Positions 34,222-44,279 of a stretch of 64,000 bases of DNA are shown here, in pieces (position 1 is the first letter of the stretch; every line of letters starts with the position of its first letter). Below the pieces are notes generated by a model. The model searched no databases and had not been told where the DNA came from. It saw only the letters and a list, made by a program, of their open reading frames with translations. The translations under genes and the position numbers were made by a program. The DNA is taken from assembly GCA_026415695.1 (NCBI GenBank), contig JAOAGP010000053.1, positions 21,693 to 85,692 on the forward strand, read 5' to 3'. The stretch is from Thermodesulfovibrionales bacterium (GTDB taxonomy: Bacteria > Nitrospirota > Thermodesulfovibrionia > Thermodesulfovibrionales > Dissulfurispiraceae).

Positions 34222-37200
34222 ATGCCTAAACCAAGAATAAAAAAACCAACGGGATTATCACTATCAATCCTTGACTCATTCACCGACAATATCTGTTTGG
34301 TGGACAGTCAAGGAAACATTGTTTTTACGAACAAGGCATGGCAAGAATTTGCAAAGAACAATGGTGGTGAGGCAATTGATGATTGGACATCCTTCAATTA
34401 TTTTGATGTATGTCTCAAGGTAAACGGCGCTGATAGGAAAGAGTCAATTAAGGTTTCAGACGGATTAAGACAAATACTTTCAGGCAAATCGGATTTTTTC
34501 GCATTAGAATATCCATGCAAAACCAAAGACCAACAATTATGGTTTGTTGTAAGGATAAACCCTTTTGTCCATCAAAATAGCAGATATGCCCTCATTACTC
34601 ATCAAGATGTTACAGGTATAAAGACAGCACATTTAGAGGTCAAAAAAAGAGAAAAACTTTTTTATGAAGCTCAACACATTGCCCGTTTTGGTTTTTGGGA
34701 ATGGGATATCAAAGCAGGCACGCTTTACTGGTCTGATGAGGTATATAGAATCTTTGGTCTAAAGCCTCAACAATTTCAGGCGACATATGAGGCATTTCTA
34801 AATACAGTGCATCCTGATGATAGAGATTTAGTAATAAATGCAGTAAATGATGCCGTTTATAAAAACAGCCCTTATGACATAATCCATCGCATTATCCTTC
34901 CTGATAACAACATGAGGATAGTTAGGGAATGTGGCAATGTTTTTTATGAAGACAGGCAACCTGTAAGGATGATAGGGGTGGTGCATGACATCACTGAACA
35001 AGAAAATATAAAGTTAGCACTTCAAAAGGAAAAAGAGACTGCACAGAGATACCTTGATATTGTTGGAGTAATGATAGTCGTTTTGGATACATCAGGTAAT
35101 GTGGTGCTTGTCAACAAAAAGACATGTGAGGTTCTTGGCTATTCTGAAGATGAGATTATTGGCAGTAACTGGTTTTTGAAGTTTATCCCGCCTAAAATAA
35201 GAGCAAAGGTAACAGATGCTTTTAATAATATATTGAACAAAAATCTTAAACCTGTTGAACAATATGAAAATACTGTGCTTACAAGAAATGGAACAGAGAG
35301 ATTAATCTCATGGAGAAATACCTACTTGCTTGATAATAATGGTTCAATTATTAATGTGCTGTCATCTGGTGAAGATATTACAGACATCAGGAGTAAGGAG
35401 ATTCAATATGAAAGTATTTTAAAGACAGCGATGGAGGGTTTTTGGATTACTGATTTAGAAGGAAGGTTTCTTGATTTTAATAATGCCTACTGTGAGTTGA
35501 TTGGTTATAGCAGAGAAGAATTGCTAAAGATGAGGATAAGTGATGTAGAGGCAGTTGAAAATCCAGAGGATACTAAAAGGCACATAGAGACTATTATGGC
35601 GACTGGATACGACCGTTTTGAGACAAAACACAGACGGAAAGATGGCGAGATTATTGATATTGAGGTGAGTGTTACATACAACGATGTTATTGGCGACAGG
35701 TTAATAGTGTTTTTAAGAAACATAACTGAGCGTAAGGCTATAGAAAACGCCTTAAGGAAGAGTGAAGAAAGATTCAGGGCTATCTCTGAAAATGCTAATT
35801 CAGGTATTGCCCTTGCTGATAGGTATGGATATATTGTTTATGCAAATAGGGCTTTTGTTGAAATCGTTAGGTATCCAGAGGATGAATTGATAGGCATTCA
35901 TTTTGGGGTATTTACTCATCCTGATGATTTGCCTAAAGAATTAGAACTTGTTGAGGAGATGATAAAGGGTAAAAGGAACTATTACAGAATTGAAAAGAGA
36001 TACATAAACAAGCTTGGCGATATTGTCTGGGTTGACTTGGCTGTGTCTGTGATAAGGGATTCAAGCAATGAACCAGTAAACTTTGTAGGTATTGTAATTG
36101 ATATAACATCACGCAAGATGGCTGAATTTGCACTTCAGAATGCTAAAGATGAGTCTGAAAAGGCAAACAAGGCAAAAAGTGAATTTTTAGCAAATATGAG
36201 CCATGAGATTAGAACACCACTGAATGTGATTTTAGGGCTTGGGCATCTTGCACTAAAGACAAATCTTGAGCCAAGACAGAAGGATTACATCACGAAGATA
36301 TATGCGTCTGCACAATCTCTGTTGGGAATCATCAATGATATTCTTGATTTTTCAAAGATTGAGGCTGGTAAACTTGATATTGAATATGCAAATTTTAATT
36401 TAGATGACATCTTACAACATATTGCAAATCTCGTCTCTGTAAGGGCAGAGGAAAAGGGGCTTGAGATACTATTTCAGATAGACTCCACTGTGCCAAAATG
36501 GTTGATAGGAGACCCACTTAGAATATCCCAGATACTTACAAATCTTGTAAACAATGCAGTGAAATTTACTGAAAGTGGTGAGATTGTCATATCAGTAAAA
36601 CTTGTGGAAATAAAGGGGAAAGATGTCAAGCTGCTTATCTATGTTGCAGATACTGGGATAGGTATGACTGAAGATGAGATTAAGACCCTGTTTAGACCTT
36701 TTACTCAAGCCGATGCCTCTACAACACGGAGGTATGGTGGCACAGGTCTTGGATTGAGTATTGTAAAAAAACTTGTTGATTTGATGGGTGGCGAGGTATG
36801 GGTAGAAAGCACAAAGGGTGTCGGCAGCATATTTTATGTAACCTTACCTCTGAAGGTATATAAGTTTGAGGAGATGAAGTGTAAGATTTTACCTCGTGAA
36901 ATTACCAATAAAAAGGTGCTTGTCGTAGATGATAATCCTACATCAAGGTTAATCTTAAAGGAGATGCTTCAATCCTTTTCTTTTAATGTTGACACCGCAT
37001 CTTCAGGAATTGAGGCATTAGACATCTTAAGTAAAAGTGATATAAATGAATACTGCATAATCATCTTGGATTACAAGATGCCACATCTTGACGGGTTTGA
37101 AACTGCAAAAAGGTTGTCTATGTTGAGCAGCTCTAAAAATATACCTAATTCAGTTATTATGGTCAGTGCCTTTGGTAAAGAGGAGCTAAAAGAAAAGGCT

Positions 37201-38373
37201 TACGAAGTGGGCATCAAGGGTTTTTTAACAAAACCATTTAAGCCTTCTGATTTGTATAATCTGATTTTAGAGAATCTTAAACTACAATCACTTTTAGATG
37301 AATATGATGATGATAAAAAACAGACTATGACCTCAGATATTGCTGATTTATCAGGTATAAGGGTACTTTTAGTTGAAGACCATGAGATTAATCAACAAGT
37401 TGCAAAGGAGCTTTTAGAATCTGTAGGTATTACAGTTGACATTGCTAAAAATGGTGTAGAGGCAGTAAACAAGGTCAAATATAATGAGATGTATGACGCT
37501 ATACTCATGGATATCCAGATGCCTGAAATGGACGGATTTGAAGCAACAAAGATTATAAGGAAGATACATACTCTTGAGGCGTTGCCAATAATAGCAATGA
37601 CTGCTCATGCTATGGCAGAAGAAAAAGAAAAGTGTTTTTCTGTAGGGATGAACGACCACATACCAAAGCCCATTAGACCTGAAGAACTATTTAGCAAACT
37701 CATAAAGCACATAAAAAAGAATGTTTTGATGATAAACAATCAGAGGCTTTTATCAAGCCTGCAAGATGTAGAAATGCCACAAGGACTAAAAGGTATTGAT
37801 ACACAACTTGGCATGAAAAGGACAAACTACAACAAGAAGCTCCTTTTTAACATAATCCAGAAATTTATTGAGGAAAATCAGCAGACCATTTTTAACCTTG
37901 AAAGTGCTATCGGAGAAAAGAGGATTAATGATGCACTTACAATCCTTCATAAACTCAAGGGCACATCAGGCACTATATGTGCAATCAAACTGCATGAAAG
38001 TGTAAAGGAGATTGAATCAGCATTAAAGACACATCAATCTGATGAAATAGTTTCATCATTACTTAAAGGGGTAAGGGATAACCTTTTTGAGGTTCTCTCA
38101 AATAGAAGTATTTTCACACAACAAGATGCTACATTTACAAGATCTTCAGTTGTTGAGATGAAGGAAGTTGTTGATGATTTAATCCTATTGCTTAAAAAGT
38201 TAGAAAACAATGACCTATCTGCAATTGATTTGCTTGAGAAGATAAAAACCAATAATAACTTTGTCTCTATGCCAGTCTTTAAAGAGATACAATCAAGGAT
38301 TAACATATTGAACTTTGAAGAAGCAAGATATTTGTTGAAAGAGGCTATGTCAAGCCTAAACATTAGTCAATAA
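34222..38373 (+). CDS. Multi-PAS hybrid sensor histidine kinase with two receivers and HPt
   Basis: 1383 residues from the ATG at 34222 (a TTG lies two codons earlier); no membrane helix is evident, so it is cytoplasmic. Five PAS domains occupy roughly 12-130, 145-260, 273-390, 395-505 and 515-635. The HisKA phospho-acceptor is His661 ([11 protein letters not shown]), followed by an ATPase domain with [16 protein letters not shown] and [11 protein letters not shown]. Receiver 1 has phospho-acceptor Asp950 ([11 protein letters not shown]), receiver 2 Asp1097 ([11 protein letters not shown]), and the HPt histidine is His1243 (LHKLKGTSG). The whole phosphorelay is thus on one chain; output would be through an unlinked regulator. 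TATAAT at 34208-34213 places the transcription start at the ATG with no ribosome binding site. Confidence 0.9.
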   Translation: MPKPRIKKPTGLSLSILDSFTDNICLVDSQGNIVFTNKAWQEFAKNNGGEAIDDWTSFNYFDVCLKVNGADRKESIKVSDGLRQILSGKSDFFALEYPCKTKDQQLWFVVRINPFVHQNSRYALITHQDVTGIKTAHLEVKKREKLFYEAQHIARFGFWEWDIKAGTLYWSDEVYRIFGLKPQQFQATYEAFLNTVHPDDRDLVINAVNDAVYKNSPYDIIHRIILPDNNMRIVRECGNVFYEDRQPVRMIGVVHDITEQENIKLALQKEKETAQRYLDIVGVMIVVLDTSGNVVLVNKKTCEVLGYSEDEIIGSNWFLKFIPPKIRAKVTDAFNNILNKNLKPVEQYENTVLTRNGTERLISWRNTYLLDNNGSIINVLSSGEDITDIRSKEIQYESILKTAMEGFWITDLEGRFLDFNNAYCELIGYSREELLKMRISDVEAVENPEDTKRHIETIMATGYDRFETKHRRKDGEIIDIEVSVTYNDVIGDRLIVFLRNITERKAIENALRKSEERFRAISENANSGIALADRYGYIVYANRAFVEIVRYPEDELIGIHFGVFTHPDDLPKELELVEEMIKGKRNYYRIEKRYINKLGDIVWVDLAVSVIRDSSNEPVNFVGIVIDITSRKMAEFALQNAKDESEKANKAKSEFLANMSHEIRTPLNVILGLGHLALKTNLEPRQKDYITKIYASAQSLLGIINDILDFSKIEAGKLDIEYANFNLDDILQHIANLVSVRAEEKGLEILFQIDSTVPKWLIGDPLRISQILTNLVNNAVKFTESGEIVISVKLVEIKGKDVKLLIYVADTGIGMTEDEIKTLFRPFTQADASTTRRYGGTGLGLSIVKKLVDLMGGEVWVESTKGVGSIFYVTLPLKVYKFEEMKCKILPREITNKKVLVVDDNPTSRLILKEMLQSFSFNVDTASSGIEALDILSKSDINEYCIIILDYKMPHLDGFETAKRLSMLSSSKNIPNSVIMVSAFGKEELKEKAYEVGIKGFLTKPFKPSDLYNLILENLKLQSLLDEYDDDKKQTMTSDIADLSGIRVLLVEDHEINQQVAKELLESVGITVDIAKNGVEAVNKVKYNEMYDAILMDIQMPEMDGFEATKIIRKIHTLEALPIIAMTAHAMAEEKEKCFSVGMNDHIPKPIRPEELFSKLIKHIKKNVLMINNQRLLSSLQDVEMPQGLKGIDTQLGMKRTNYNKKLLFNIIQKFIEENQQTIFNLESAIGEKRINDALTILHKLKGTSGTICAIKLHESVKEIESALKTHQSDEIVSSLLKGVRDNLFEVLSNRSIFTQQDATFTRSSVVEMKEVVDDLILLLKKLENNDLSAIDLLEKIKTNNNFVSMPVFKEIQSRINILNFEEARYLLKEAMSSLNISQ

Positions 38374-38408
38374 ACTTATTAGTAATTCTTATAAGTTATT
38401 GTTTTTTT
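38373..38408 (+). terminator. Weak intrinsic terminator after the hybrid kinase gene
   Basis: AACTTAT (38373-38379) pairs with ATAAGTT (38391-38397), then TTGTTTTTTT. The 7-bp stem is AT-rich and overlaps the last base of the stop codon. Confidence 0.45.
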
Positions 38409-38409
38409 G

Positions 38410-38437
38410 TTGTGTTATTATGTATTGCTTTTATTAT
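38410..38437 (+). promoter_or_regulatory. Candidate promoter for fadL-like gene
   Basis: TTGTGT (38410-38415), a 16-bp spacer and TATTAT (38432-38437), 36 bp upstream of the start at 38474, which has its own GGGAGG site. Confidence 0.35.
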
Positions 38438-38473
38438 AGTTCAACTCAAAAAAATCTAAGAAAGGGAGGCAAC

Positions 38474-39826
38474 ATGAAGAAGGTTTGTAGTTTGGTGCTT
38501 GTAGTAGTGAGTTTGGTATTTGTCTTGTTTACTTACAAAGATTGCGAATCTGCCGGTTACGCACTGATTGAGCAGGGTGTTAGTGGTTTAGGCAATGCAT
38601 ATGCAGGCGGTGCAGCAAGTGCCCTTGATGCAACTACAATATTTTACAACCCTGCAGGCATTACGAGGTTTAACTATCCGCAAATAATTGGTGCAGGTCA
38701 TGTCATCATACCAAGTGCAAAATTTACTAATCAAGGTTCAACCCACATACTACAAAGTAAAACAGGAGTGCCTCTTTTAGGTGACAATGGGGATGACGCA
38801 GGTGTAACCGCATTTGTGCCAAATCTGTATTTTTCTATGCCAATAAGTAACAAACTGTTTTTTGGCGTGGGTATCTATTCTCCGTTTGGATTAGAGACAA
38901 ACTATGGAAACACATGGGTTGGAAGGTATCATGCGATTAAATCGGATATGGTTACAATCAACATCAACCCAACGATTGCATACAAGGTAACAGATAATCT
39001 AAGTTTAGGCTTTGGTATAAGTGCCCAATACATCAAGGCTGAACTTACAAATGCTATAGACTTTGGGACTATGGATGCCCTTGGTGTCTTTGCACCGATA
39101 AAAATAGGTCTTATACCCCAGATGGCTGATGGATATGCAAAGTTAAAGGGTGATTCATGGGGTGTAGGTTTTAACATTGGTGCGTTGTATGAATTTACAA
39201 AGGATACGAGGATTGGGGTATCCTATCGTTCAAGGATCAAACAAAAATTAAGTGGCGATGCTGAGTTTACAAATGTGCCTGCTGCTTTATCCCCACTACC
39301 AGTATTTAAAAACGGAGGGATAACAGCAAGAGTAACACTTCCTGATTCACTGTCTGCAAGTATCTATCACAATATCAATGACAAATGGGCAATAATGGGT
39401 GATGTTACATGGATGGGATGGAGGACATTTGATGAGTTGAGGATAAAGTTTGACAACCCAGCCCAAGCAGATGCCGTTACAACAACAAGCTGGAATAATT
39501 CAATGCGGTATTCTTTGGGTGTATCTTTTAAGCCCATTGAAAATCTAACATTGAGGACAGGCGTTGCATACGATGAAACCCCAATCCCAGATGCTCAACA
39601 TAGGACTCCAAGGATACCAGATACCGATAGAACATGGATTGCATTTGGTGCAGGTTACAAACTGACAGACAAGATAACGATTGATGGAGGTTATGTCCAT
39701 ATATTCTTCAAAGAGGCGTTTACCGATAAAAATCCTACCGGTGAGGATGCAGTAAGAGGTGGGTTAAAAGGCTCTTACAAAGGGCATGTGGACATCATAA
39801 GCCTTCAGCTTACATACAAGTTTTAA
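38474..39826 (+). CDS. FadL/TodX-family outer membrane channel
   Basis: 450 residues. The ATG at 38474 follows GGGAGG and opens with a signal peptide (about 1-26). The mature N-terminus is typical of FadL: SAGYALIEQGVSGLGNAYAGGAASALDATTIFYNPAG, whose plug segment carries the NPAG motif. Repeated amphipathic strands run to the C-terminal Phe (LQLTYKF), the outer-membrane insertion signal. The family imports long-chain fatty acids or aromatic hydrocarbons through a lateral opening. The downstream AMP-forming ligase starts 2 bp after its stop, so the pair should take up and activate a hydrophobic acid. Confidence 0.87.
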   Translation: MKKVCSLVLVVVSLVFVLFTYKDCESAGYALIEQGVSGLGNAYAGGAASALDATTIFYNPAGITRFNYPQIIGAGHVIIPSAKFTNQGSTHILQSKTGVPLLGDNGDDAGVTAFVPNLYFSMPISNKLFFGVGIYSPFGLETNYGNTWVGRYHAIKSDMVTININPTIAYKVTDNLSLGFGISAQYIKAELTNAIDFGTMDALGVFAPIKIGLIPQMADGYAKLKGDSWGVGFNIGALYEFTKDTRIGVSYRSRIKQKLSGDAEFTNVPAALSPLPVFKNGGITARVTLPDSLSASIYHNINDKWAIMGDVTWMGWRTFDELRIKFDNPAQADAVTTTSWNNSMRYSLGVSFKPIENLTLRTGVAYDETPIPDAQHRTPRIPDTDRTWIAFGAGYKLTDKITIDGGYVHIFFKEAFTDKNPTGEDAVRGGLKGSYKGHVDIISLQLTYKF

Positions 39827-39828
39827 CC

Positions 39829-41352
39829 ATGCAGTTACAAGAGAAATTCATCCATATTGCGAGAAAGTATAGCGGTAAAATCATTTTTAATGACCGCTAT
39901 TCAAACAAGAAGGCAACATATGGTAAGGCACTCATTGCCACTTTACTGCTATCAAGTAAGATAAAGAGATTTAGAGAGGCTCATATCGGTATTATGATAC
40001 CCACATCCGCTGGTTGTGCATTTTCGGTAATAGGTACTTTGATGGCAGGCAAGGTGCCTGTAATGATTAACTACTCAACAGGGGCTGCCAATAATGCAAG
40101 ATATGCCCAGAAAAAGTGCGGATTTCAGACAATCATCACCTCAAAGGCATTAATAGAAAAGATCAATTGTCCAGTCGTTGAGGGTATGATTTTTATTGAG
40201 GATATTGTTGAAAGGATTACGGTAAGGGAAAAATTAAGGGCTGCGGTTACCGCAAGACTTCCGATTGGCATCCTAAAAAAGATTACCAACTGTGGAGATG
40301 ACGATGAGACATCAGTGATACTCTTTACAAGTGGCAGTGAAAAAGACCCAAAGGCTGTGGAACTCACACACAAAAATATCATGTCAAATATTGAAGGCTT
40401 TAGTTCAATGGTTGATTTGAGCCATAAGGATGTAATGTTGGCAAATCTGCCTTACTTTCATGTCTTTGGTCTTACAGTAAATCTCTGGACACCTATTTAT
40501 CACGGGATGACTATCGTATCTTATGCAAACCCTCTTGAATTTCAGACCGTATGCCAAGTTATAAGAGAAGAAAGACCAACAGTAATGGCTGGCACCCCAA
40601 GTTTTTGGTGGGGATATTTGAGAAAATCAGAAAAAGGTGATTTTGATAGTCTAAGAATCATGATTAGTGGTGCTGATAAATGCCCTCAACCACTGAGAGA
40701 TGGTTTTACTGAAAAACACTCAAAGGTATTGCTTGAAGGTTATGGAACTACAGAGACATCTCCAGTGATATCTACAAACACTCCAACACAAAACAAGCCC
40801 GGAAGCATTGGTAAACCCTTACCGAATGTGCAGGTGATGATAGAAAACTATGAAACAGGACAGGTATGTAAACCGGGAGAGATAGGCAGGATAATGGTAA
40901 AGGGTGACAATGTGATGAAAGGGTATTTTAACGATATTGAAGAGACATCAATGAGGATCAGACATGGATGGTATGATACAGGAGATATGGGCTATCTCGA
41001 CGAAGATGGTTACCTGTGGCACTGTGGGAGGCTGAAGAGATTTGTAAAGATAGGTGGTGAGATGGTATCACTTGTAAAGATTGAGGATACCCTTGAAAAG
41101 TTGTTGCCACAAGACATCAATTGTTGTGTTGTTGAGGTGCCAGATGAGACAAAGGGTGCAAGGATAGTGGTAGCAGTTACAGAGAAGATTGATGAAAAGA
41201 AGATACTCAAACAACTTACCCAACTACTGCCAAACATTGCAATTCCTAAACAATTCGTAGTCATGCCCGAACTTCCTAAGATGGGTAGTGGTAAGATTGA
41301 CTTTAGAAAGGTGACCGAAAAGGTCAATGCAATATTGAAGGAAGGCAAATAG
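39829..41352 (+). CDS. AMP-forming acyl-CoA synthetase/ligase
   Basis: 507 residues of the ANL superfamily. Motifs in order are the P-loop-like VILFTSGSEKDPKAVELTHKN, YGTTETSP, GWYDTGDMGYLDEDGYLW and the C-terminal catalytic Lys in GSGKIDF. It adenylates a carboxylic acid and passes it to CoA or an acyl carrier. The short N-terminus recalls the synthetase domain of acyl-ACP synthetase Aas. It sits directly behind a FadL-family porin, suggesting exogenous fatty acid activation. A terminator overlaps its stop codon. Confidence 0.87.
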   Translation: MQLQEKFIHIARKYSGKIIFNDRYSNKKATYGKALIATLLLSSKIKRFREAHIGIMIPTSAGCAFSVIGTLMAGKVPVMINYSTGAANNARYAQKKCGFQTIITSKALIEKINCPVVEGMIFIEDIVERITVREKLRAAVTARLPIGILKKITNCGDDDETSVILFTSGSEKDPKAVELTHKNIMSNIEGFSSMVDLSHKDVMLANLPYFHVFGLTVNLWTPIYHGMTIVSYANPLEFQTVCQVIREERPTVMAGTPSFWWGYLRKSEKGDFDSLRIMISGADKCPQPLRDGFTEKHSKVLLEGYGTTETSPVISTNTPTQNKPGSIGKPLPNVQVMIENYETGQVCKPGEIGRIMVKGDNVMKGYFNDIEETSMRIRHGWYDTGDMGYLDEDGYLWHCGRLKRFVKIGGEMVSLVKIEDTLEKLLPQDINCCVVEVPDETKGARIVVAVTEKIDEKKILKQLTQLLPNIAIPKQFVVMPELPKMGSGKIDFRKVTEKVNAILKEGK

Positions 41353-41368
41353 CCTTCCTTTGTTTTTT
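41338..41368 (+). terminator. Strong intrinsic terminator between acyl ligase and ferredoxin genes
   Basis: AAGGAAGGC (41338-41346) pairs perfectly with GCCTTCCTT (41352-41360) around a 5-base loop, then TGTTTTTT runs to 41368. It overlaps the ligase stop and ends one base before the ferredoxin ATG. Confidence 0.8.
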
Positions 41369-41587
41369 ATGAAGGCCAAGATTAAAGGGAAAATAAGGAT
41401 AAACAGAGAACTCTGTAAAGGTTGTGGATACTGTATCTATGCCTGTCCAAATCAATGCATAGTGTTGGATAATAGTATCAACTCTAAAGGATATATCCCA
41501 GTAGTTTTTTTGGGAAAGGATAGTTGCACAGGTTGCACCTCTTGTGCAATTATCTGTCCTGATATTGCAATTACAGTATGGCGTTAG
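41369..41587 (+). CDS. KorD-like 2[4Fe-4S] ferredoxin
   Basis: 72 residues with two CxxCxxCxxxC cluster motifs: CKGCGYCIYACP and CTGCTSCAIICP. INSKGYIPVVF between them matches the delta subunit of 2-oxoacid:ferredoxin oxidoreductases (KorD), usually encoded next to korABC. No such genes lie beside it here; the nearest oxidoreductase is iorA, 4.9 kb downstream, which lacks its own ferredoxin domain. It would carry electrons from a ketoacid oxidoreductase. The ATG abuts the U-tract of a terminator and has no ribosome binding site. Confidence 0.85.
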   Translation: MKAKIKGKIRINRELCKGCGYCIYACPNQCIVLDNSINSKGYIPVVFLGKDSCTGCTSCAIICPDIAITVWR

Positions 41588-41736
41588 ATATCCTTTATTT
41601 TATGAATAAAAAAAGGTTGCCGTATAACCCAGAGTGGTTTTTCTTAATGGTTTAGGATTGTTTTAATGTTGTTAATGAATAAAAGATTTTATTTAAGATT
41701 TTTACGAGACTACAATAGTTAGGAGGAACGATTTTT

Positions 41737-42009
41737 ATGAAACTTACGCATGAAGAATTTGTAAAGAAGGCAATAATATCATTGAGGACAGGTGATTACA
41801 AAGGTATCCATTCTGTATATTCAGGCTTTAACGATGCATTCAAGAAGTATTTTGAGGGAGAGGATCCAGTGAAGGTTACTAATCAATTAGCTGAAGAGGG
41901 AAAGATTGTATTAAGACCTGCAAAAGGTGGTATGATGATATATCTACCTGAAGATGCGCCACAAAAAATGACAAAAGGGGAGGATGCCCTTAAAAAGATG
42001 GGCCTTTGA
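41737..42009 (+). CDS. Conserved-looking small protein of unknown function
   Basis: 90 residues, soluble, mixed charge, strong AGGAGG site before the ATG. The sequence reads like a folded small protein (HSVYSGFNDAFKKYFEGEDP, then LRPAKGGMMIYLPEDAP) and I have an impression of similar hypothetical proteins in Deltaproteobacteria-like genomes, but no known domain is visible. The 149-bp stretch before it holds no other gene that I can see. It is followed by the FlaG-like gene 87 bp away. Confidence 0.6.
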   Translation: MKLTHEEFVKKAIISLRTGDYKGIHSVYSGFNDAFKKYFEGEDPVKVTNQLAEEGKIVLRPAKGGMMIYLPEDAPQKMTKGEDALKKMGL

Positions 42010-42096
42010 AAGACAAACATCATTTTGATTTCTCTGTCACATTATTCTTGAATTTTTATTTGTTTTTTCCGATAATAAAAGCAGAGGTGTGAGAAA

Positions 42097-42609
42097 ATGG
42101 CAGAGATAACCCTAAATACCAACTTAAACAACAATTTAGCTACTGGATATACCCAGAAGGCAGACATTCAAAAGAATGTAGCCGTAGGGGTAAATCCAGA
42201 GGATACTTCTGCTTTTAATGCCTCAGTGATGTCTAATAAGACAGCAGTTAGACCTGTAAACAACAACGAAAGTAAGGCAAATAACCCACAGACATCAGAG
42301 AAGGAAGACTCTAATAAGAAACAACCACAGAAGGCTGTAAGTAAGAGCGTCCAATTAGAATTTGACAAGGCTACAGGTTATCCTGTTATAAAATTTAGAG
42401 ATACAAAGGGTAATGTTGTATCACAAGTCCCACCAGAGCAGTTCTTAAAGATGAGGACAGTTTTGGGATACAATAAAAGGAAAGAGGAAATAGTTGACCA
42501 AAATGATTTACTATACAGCAAGAAAATAGGATTGGAACAAGACACAGAAAAGGGTAATGAAACCCAAAAGAATACATCAAAGGACAACAATTTTAGTCTC
42601 TATGTATAA
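42097..42609 (+). CDS. FlaG-like flagellar protein with long low-complexity N-terminus
   Basis: 170 residues. The C-terminal half (about 85-125) has the FlaG pattern: VQLEFDKATGYPVIKFRDTKGNVVSQVPPEQFLKM, comparable to the 'VxVxDxxTGEVIRQIPPEE' core. The first 80 residues are Asn/Gln/Ser-rich and probably disordered, and so are the last 30. FlaG affects flagellar filament length in some bacteria. No other flagellar genes are in the window, so the assignment rests on the core motif alone. A GAGGTG site precedes the start. Confidence 0.6.
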   Translation: MAEITLNTNLNNNLATGYTQKADIQKNVAVGVNPEDTSAFNASVMSNKTAVRPVNNNESKANNPQTSEKEDSNKKQPQKAVSKSVQLEFDKATGYPVIKFRDTKGNVVSQVPPEQFLKMRTVLGYNKRKEEIVDQNDLLYSKKIGLEQDTEKGNETQKNTSKDNNFSLYV

Positions 42610-42650
42610 GTTTACCAAAATAAAAGAGACTTTAAAAGGAGGTGATTAAG

Positions 42651-43049
42651 ATGGCAGTAGAAAGCGTAAAAAACACAACGGCTCAGATGGCACAGGAGAT
42701 GTTAGTCAGAAGCATGAAGCAGAACCAGAATCAGAATGTTAACCAAAGCAACCAGATGCAGACAAACAATCAGCAACAAAGTGATAGGGTAACCCTCAAT
42801 TCAAGACAGACACAAGATACAAACACTAACAATCAGACAGAACAAAAGAATCCTGCAATGGGTGTTCCCGGACAATCGCAAAAACCAACTGCACAAAAGA
42901 CAGAGGCAAATGCACAAACTAACAATGCTAATGTTGTTGCACAACTGATACAAGAGGCGATGAGCAAAACTAACACTCAGCAAACTACTAATCCTTACAA
43001 TCCCAACAAACCAAATCAGACCCAAAATCAGATAAATTACACTGTTTAG
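42651..43049 (+). CDS. Asn/Gln/Thr-rich low-complexity protein
   Basis: 132 residues from an ATG with a nearly perfect AGGAGGTGATT site. Only the first 25 residues (MAVESVKNTTAQMAQEMLVRSMK) look helical and structured; the rest is dominated by Asn, Gln, Thr and Lys with few aromatic residues, except for an NVVAQLIQEAM helix near residue 100. There is no signal peptide or membrane segment. It follows the FlaG-like gene by 41 bp and probably shares its transcript. DRVTLNSR is reminiscent of short motifs in flagellar export substrates, a weak hint. Function unknown. Confidence 0.6.
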   Translation: MAVESVKNTTAQMAQEMLVRSMKQNQNQNVNQSNQMQTNNQQQSDRVTLNSRQTQDTNTNNQTEQKNPAMGVPGQSQKPTAQKTEANAQTNNANVVAQLIQEAMSKTNTQQTTNPYNPNKPNQTQNQINYTV

Positions 43050-43065
43050 CCTGTCTTCTTAAAGA

Positions 43066-43096
43066 CTATCCCCTGTGGTAAATCTACAGGGGATAG
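43066..43096 (+). other. Long perfect RNA hairpin without U-tract
   Basis: CTATCCCCTGT (43066-43076) and ACAGGGGATAG (43086-43096) form an 11-bp perfect stem with a 9-base loop. Neither strand has a T-run after it, so it is not a typical intrinsic terminator. It lies between the Asn/Gln-rich gene and the pheA promoter; it may protect a 3' end or terminate weakly. Confidence 0.6.
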
Positions 43097-43117
43097 GAAC
43101 ATTCCAAGATAGTTCAT

Positions 43118-43147
43118 TTGAAAAAACTCCATTATTAACTGTATTAT
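43118..43147 (+). promoter_or_regulatory. Promoter for the aromatic amino acid operon
   Basis: TTGAAA (43118-43123), an 18-bp spacer and TATTAT (43142-43147), each 5 of 6 to consensus, 29 bp upstream of the pheA ATG. Confidence 0.55.
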
Positions 43148-43176
43148 TATGAAACCGTTTTAGGAGTTATTATTTT

Positions 43177-44274
43177 ATGAAAGACAAAAACGACCTAATG
43201 AAACTAAAAGATCTACGAGACAAGATTGATATCATAGACGAAAAGATAGTTGATTTGTTGAGTAAGAGGGCTGAAGTAGTCACAGAGATTGCCAAGATAA
43301 AAAAGGACTCAAACCTACCATTTCACAATCCAGAAAGAGAAAGGGAGATCATTGAGAGGGTTACTAATCTTTGTAAAGGTAATTTTCCAAAGGATGCACT
43401 CAAGGTCATCTTTAGAGAGATAATCTCTGCCTCTTTATCCCTTGAGGAGCCATTAAAGGTTGCATATTTAGGTCCTGAAGGCACATTTACTCACCTTGCT
43501 GCAATCAGACATTTTGGTTCGTCAGCAAAATACATCCCTGTTGAAAGGATTAAGGCAATCTTTGATGCAGTTGAGGCAAAGAAGGCAGATTATGGTTTAG
43601 TGCCAATAGAAAATTCTAATGAGGGTGTTGTAAGTTATACCCTTGATGTGTTTGTGGATTGTGATCTAAAGATTGCTGCAGAGGTCTTGCTCGAGGTTTC
43701 TCATAACCTATTGTCAAAGGATGGTGATATTAAAAAGATTAAGAGGATATATTCACATCCTCAGGCATCTGCACAATGCAGGGAATGGCTTGAGCGTAAT
43801 GTTCCAAACATACCTGTGTTAGATGCTGTGAGCACAGCCAAGGCTGCGGAGATTGCCTCATCTGATGAGACATCGGCTGCAATCGCAAGTGAACTTGCTG
43901 CAAGACTATACGACCTAAAATTCATAGAAAAAAGGATTGAGGATAACAAGAATAATTTTACACGATTCCTTGCCATTTCAAGGGACTATCCAAAGAAAAC
44001 AGGCAAGGACAAGACATCAATAATGTTTTCCCTTAAGGACAAGCCGGGGGCACTATTTAATGTACTTGCACCATTTAAAAAGGCAAACATAAATCTTACA
44101 AAGATTGAGTCAAGACCATCAAAGAGAAGGGCTTGGGAGTATATATTTTTTGCAGATATGATTGGTCACATACAAGACAAAAAACTCCAAAGGGTTATTG
44201 AAGAAGTCAAGGACAATTGTCTTTATCTGAAACTTCTTGGTTCATACCCTATCGGAGATAAAATGGAGAGGTAA
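43177..44274 (+). CDS. pheA: Bifunctional chorismate mutase/prephenate dehydratase
   Basis: 365 residues. An AroQ-type chorismate mutase domain occupies 1-90 (LKDLRDKIDIIDEKIVDLLSKRAEVVTEI). The prephenate dehydratase domain runs from about 92 to 270, opening VAYLGPEGTFTHLAA and holding the TRF motif in NNFTRFLAIS. A C-terminal ACT domain follows, with ESRPSKRRAWEYIFF, the phenylalanine-binding pattern, so feedback inhibition by phenylalanine is expected. It converts chorismate through prephenate to phenylpyruvate in the cytoplasm. First gene of an operon with hisC, aroF and iorA. Confidence 0.95.
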   Translation: MKDKNDLMKLKDLRDKIDIIDEKIVDLLSKRAEVVTEIAKIKKDSNLPFHNPEREREIIERVTNLCKGNFPKDALKVIFREIISASLSLEEPLKVAYLGPEGTFTHLAAIRHFGSSAKYIPVERIKAIFDAVEAKKADYGLVPIENSNEGVVSYTLDVFVDCDLKIAAEVLLEVSHNLLSKDGDIKKIKRIYSHPQASAQCREWLERNVPNIPVLDAVSTAKAAEIASSDETSAAIASELAARLYDLKFIEKRIEDNKNNFTRFLAISRDYPKKTGKDKTSIMFSLKDKPGALFNVLAPFKKANINLTKIESRPSKRRAWEYIFFADMIGHIQDKKLQRVIEEVKDNCLYLKLLGSYPIGDKMER

Positions 44275-44279
44275 GAACT

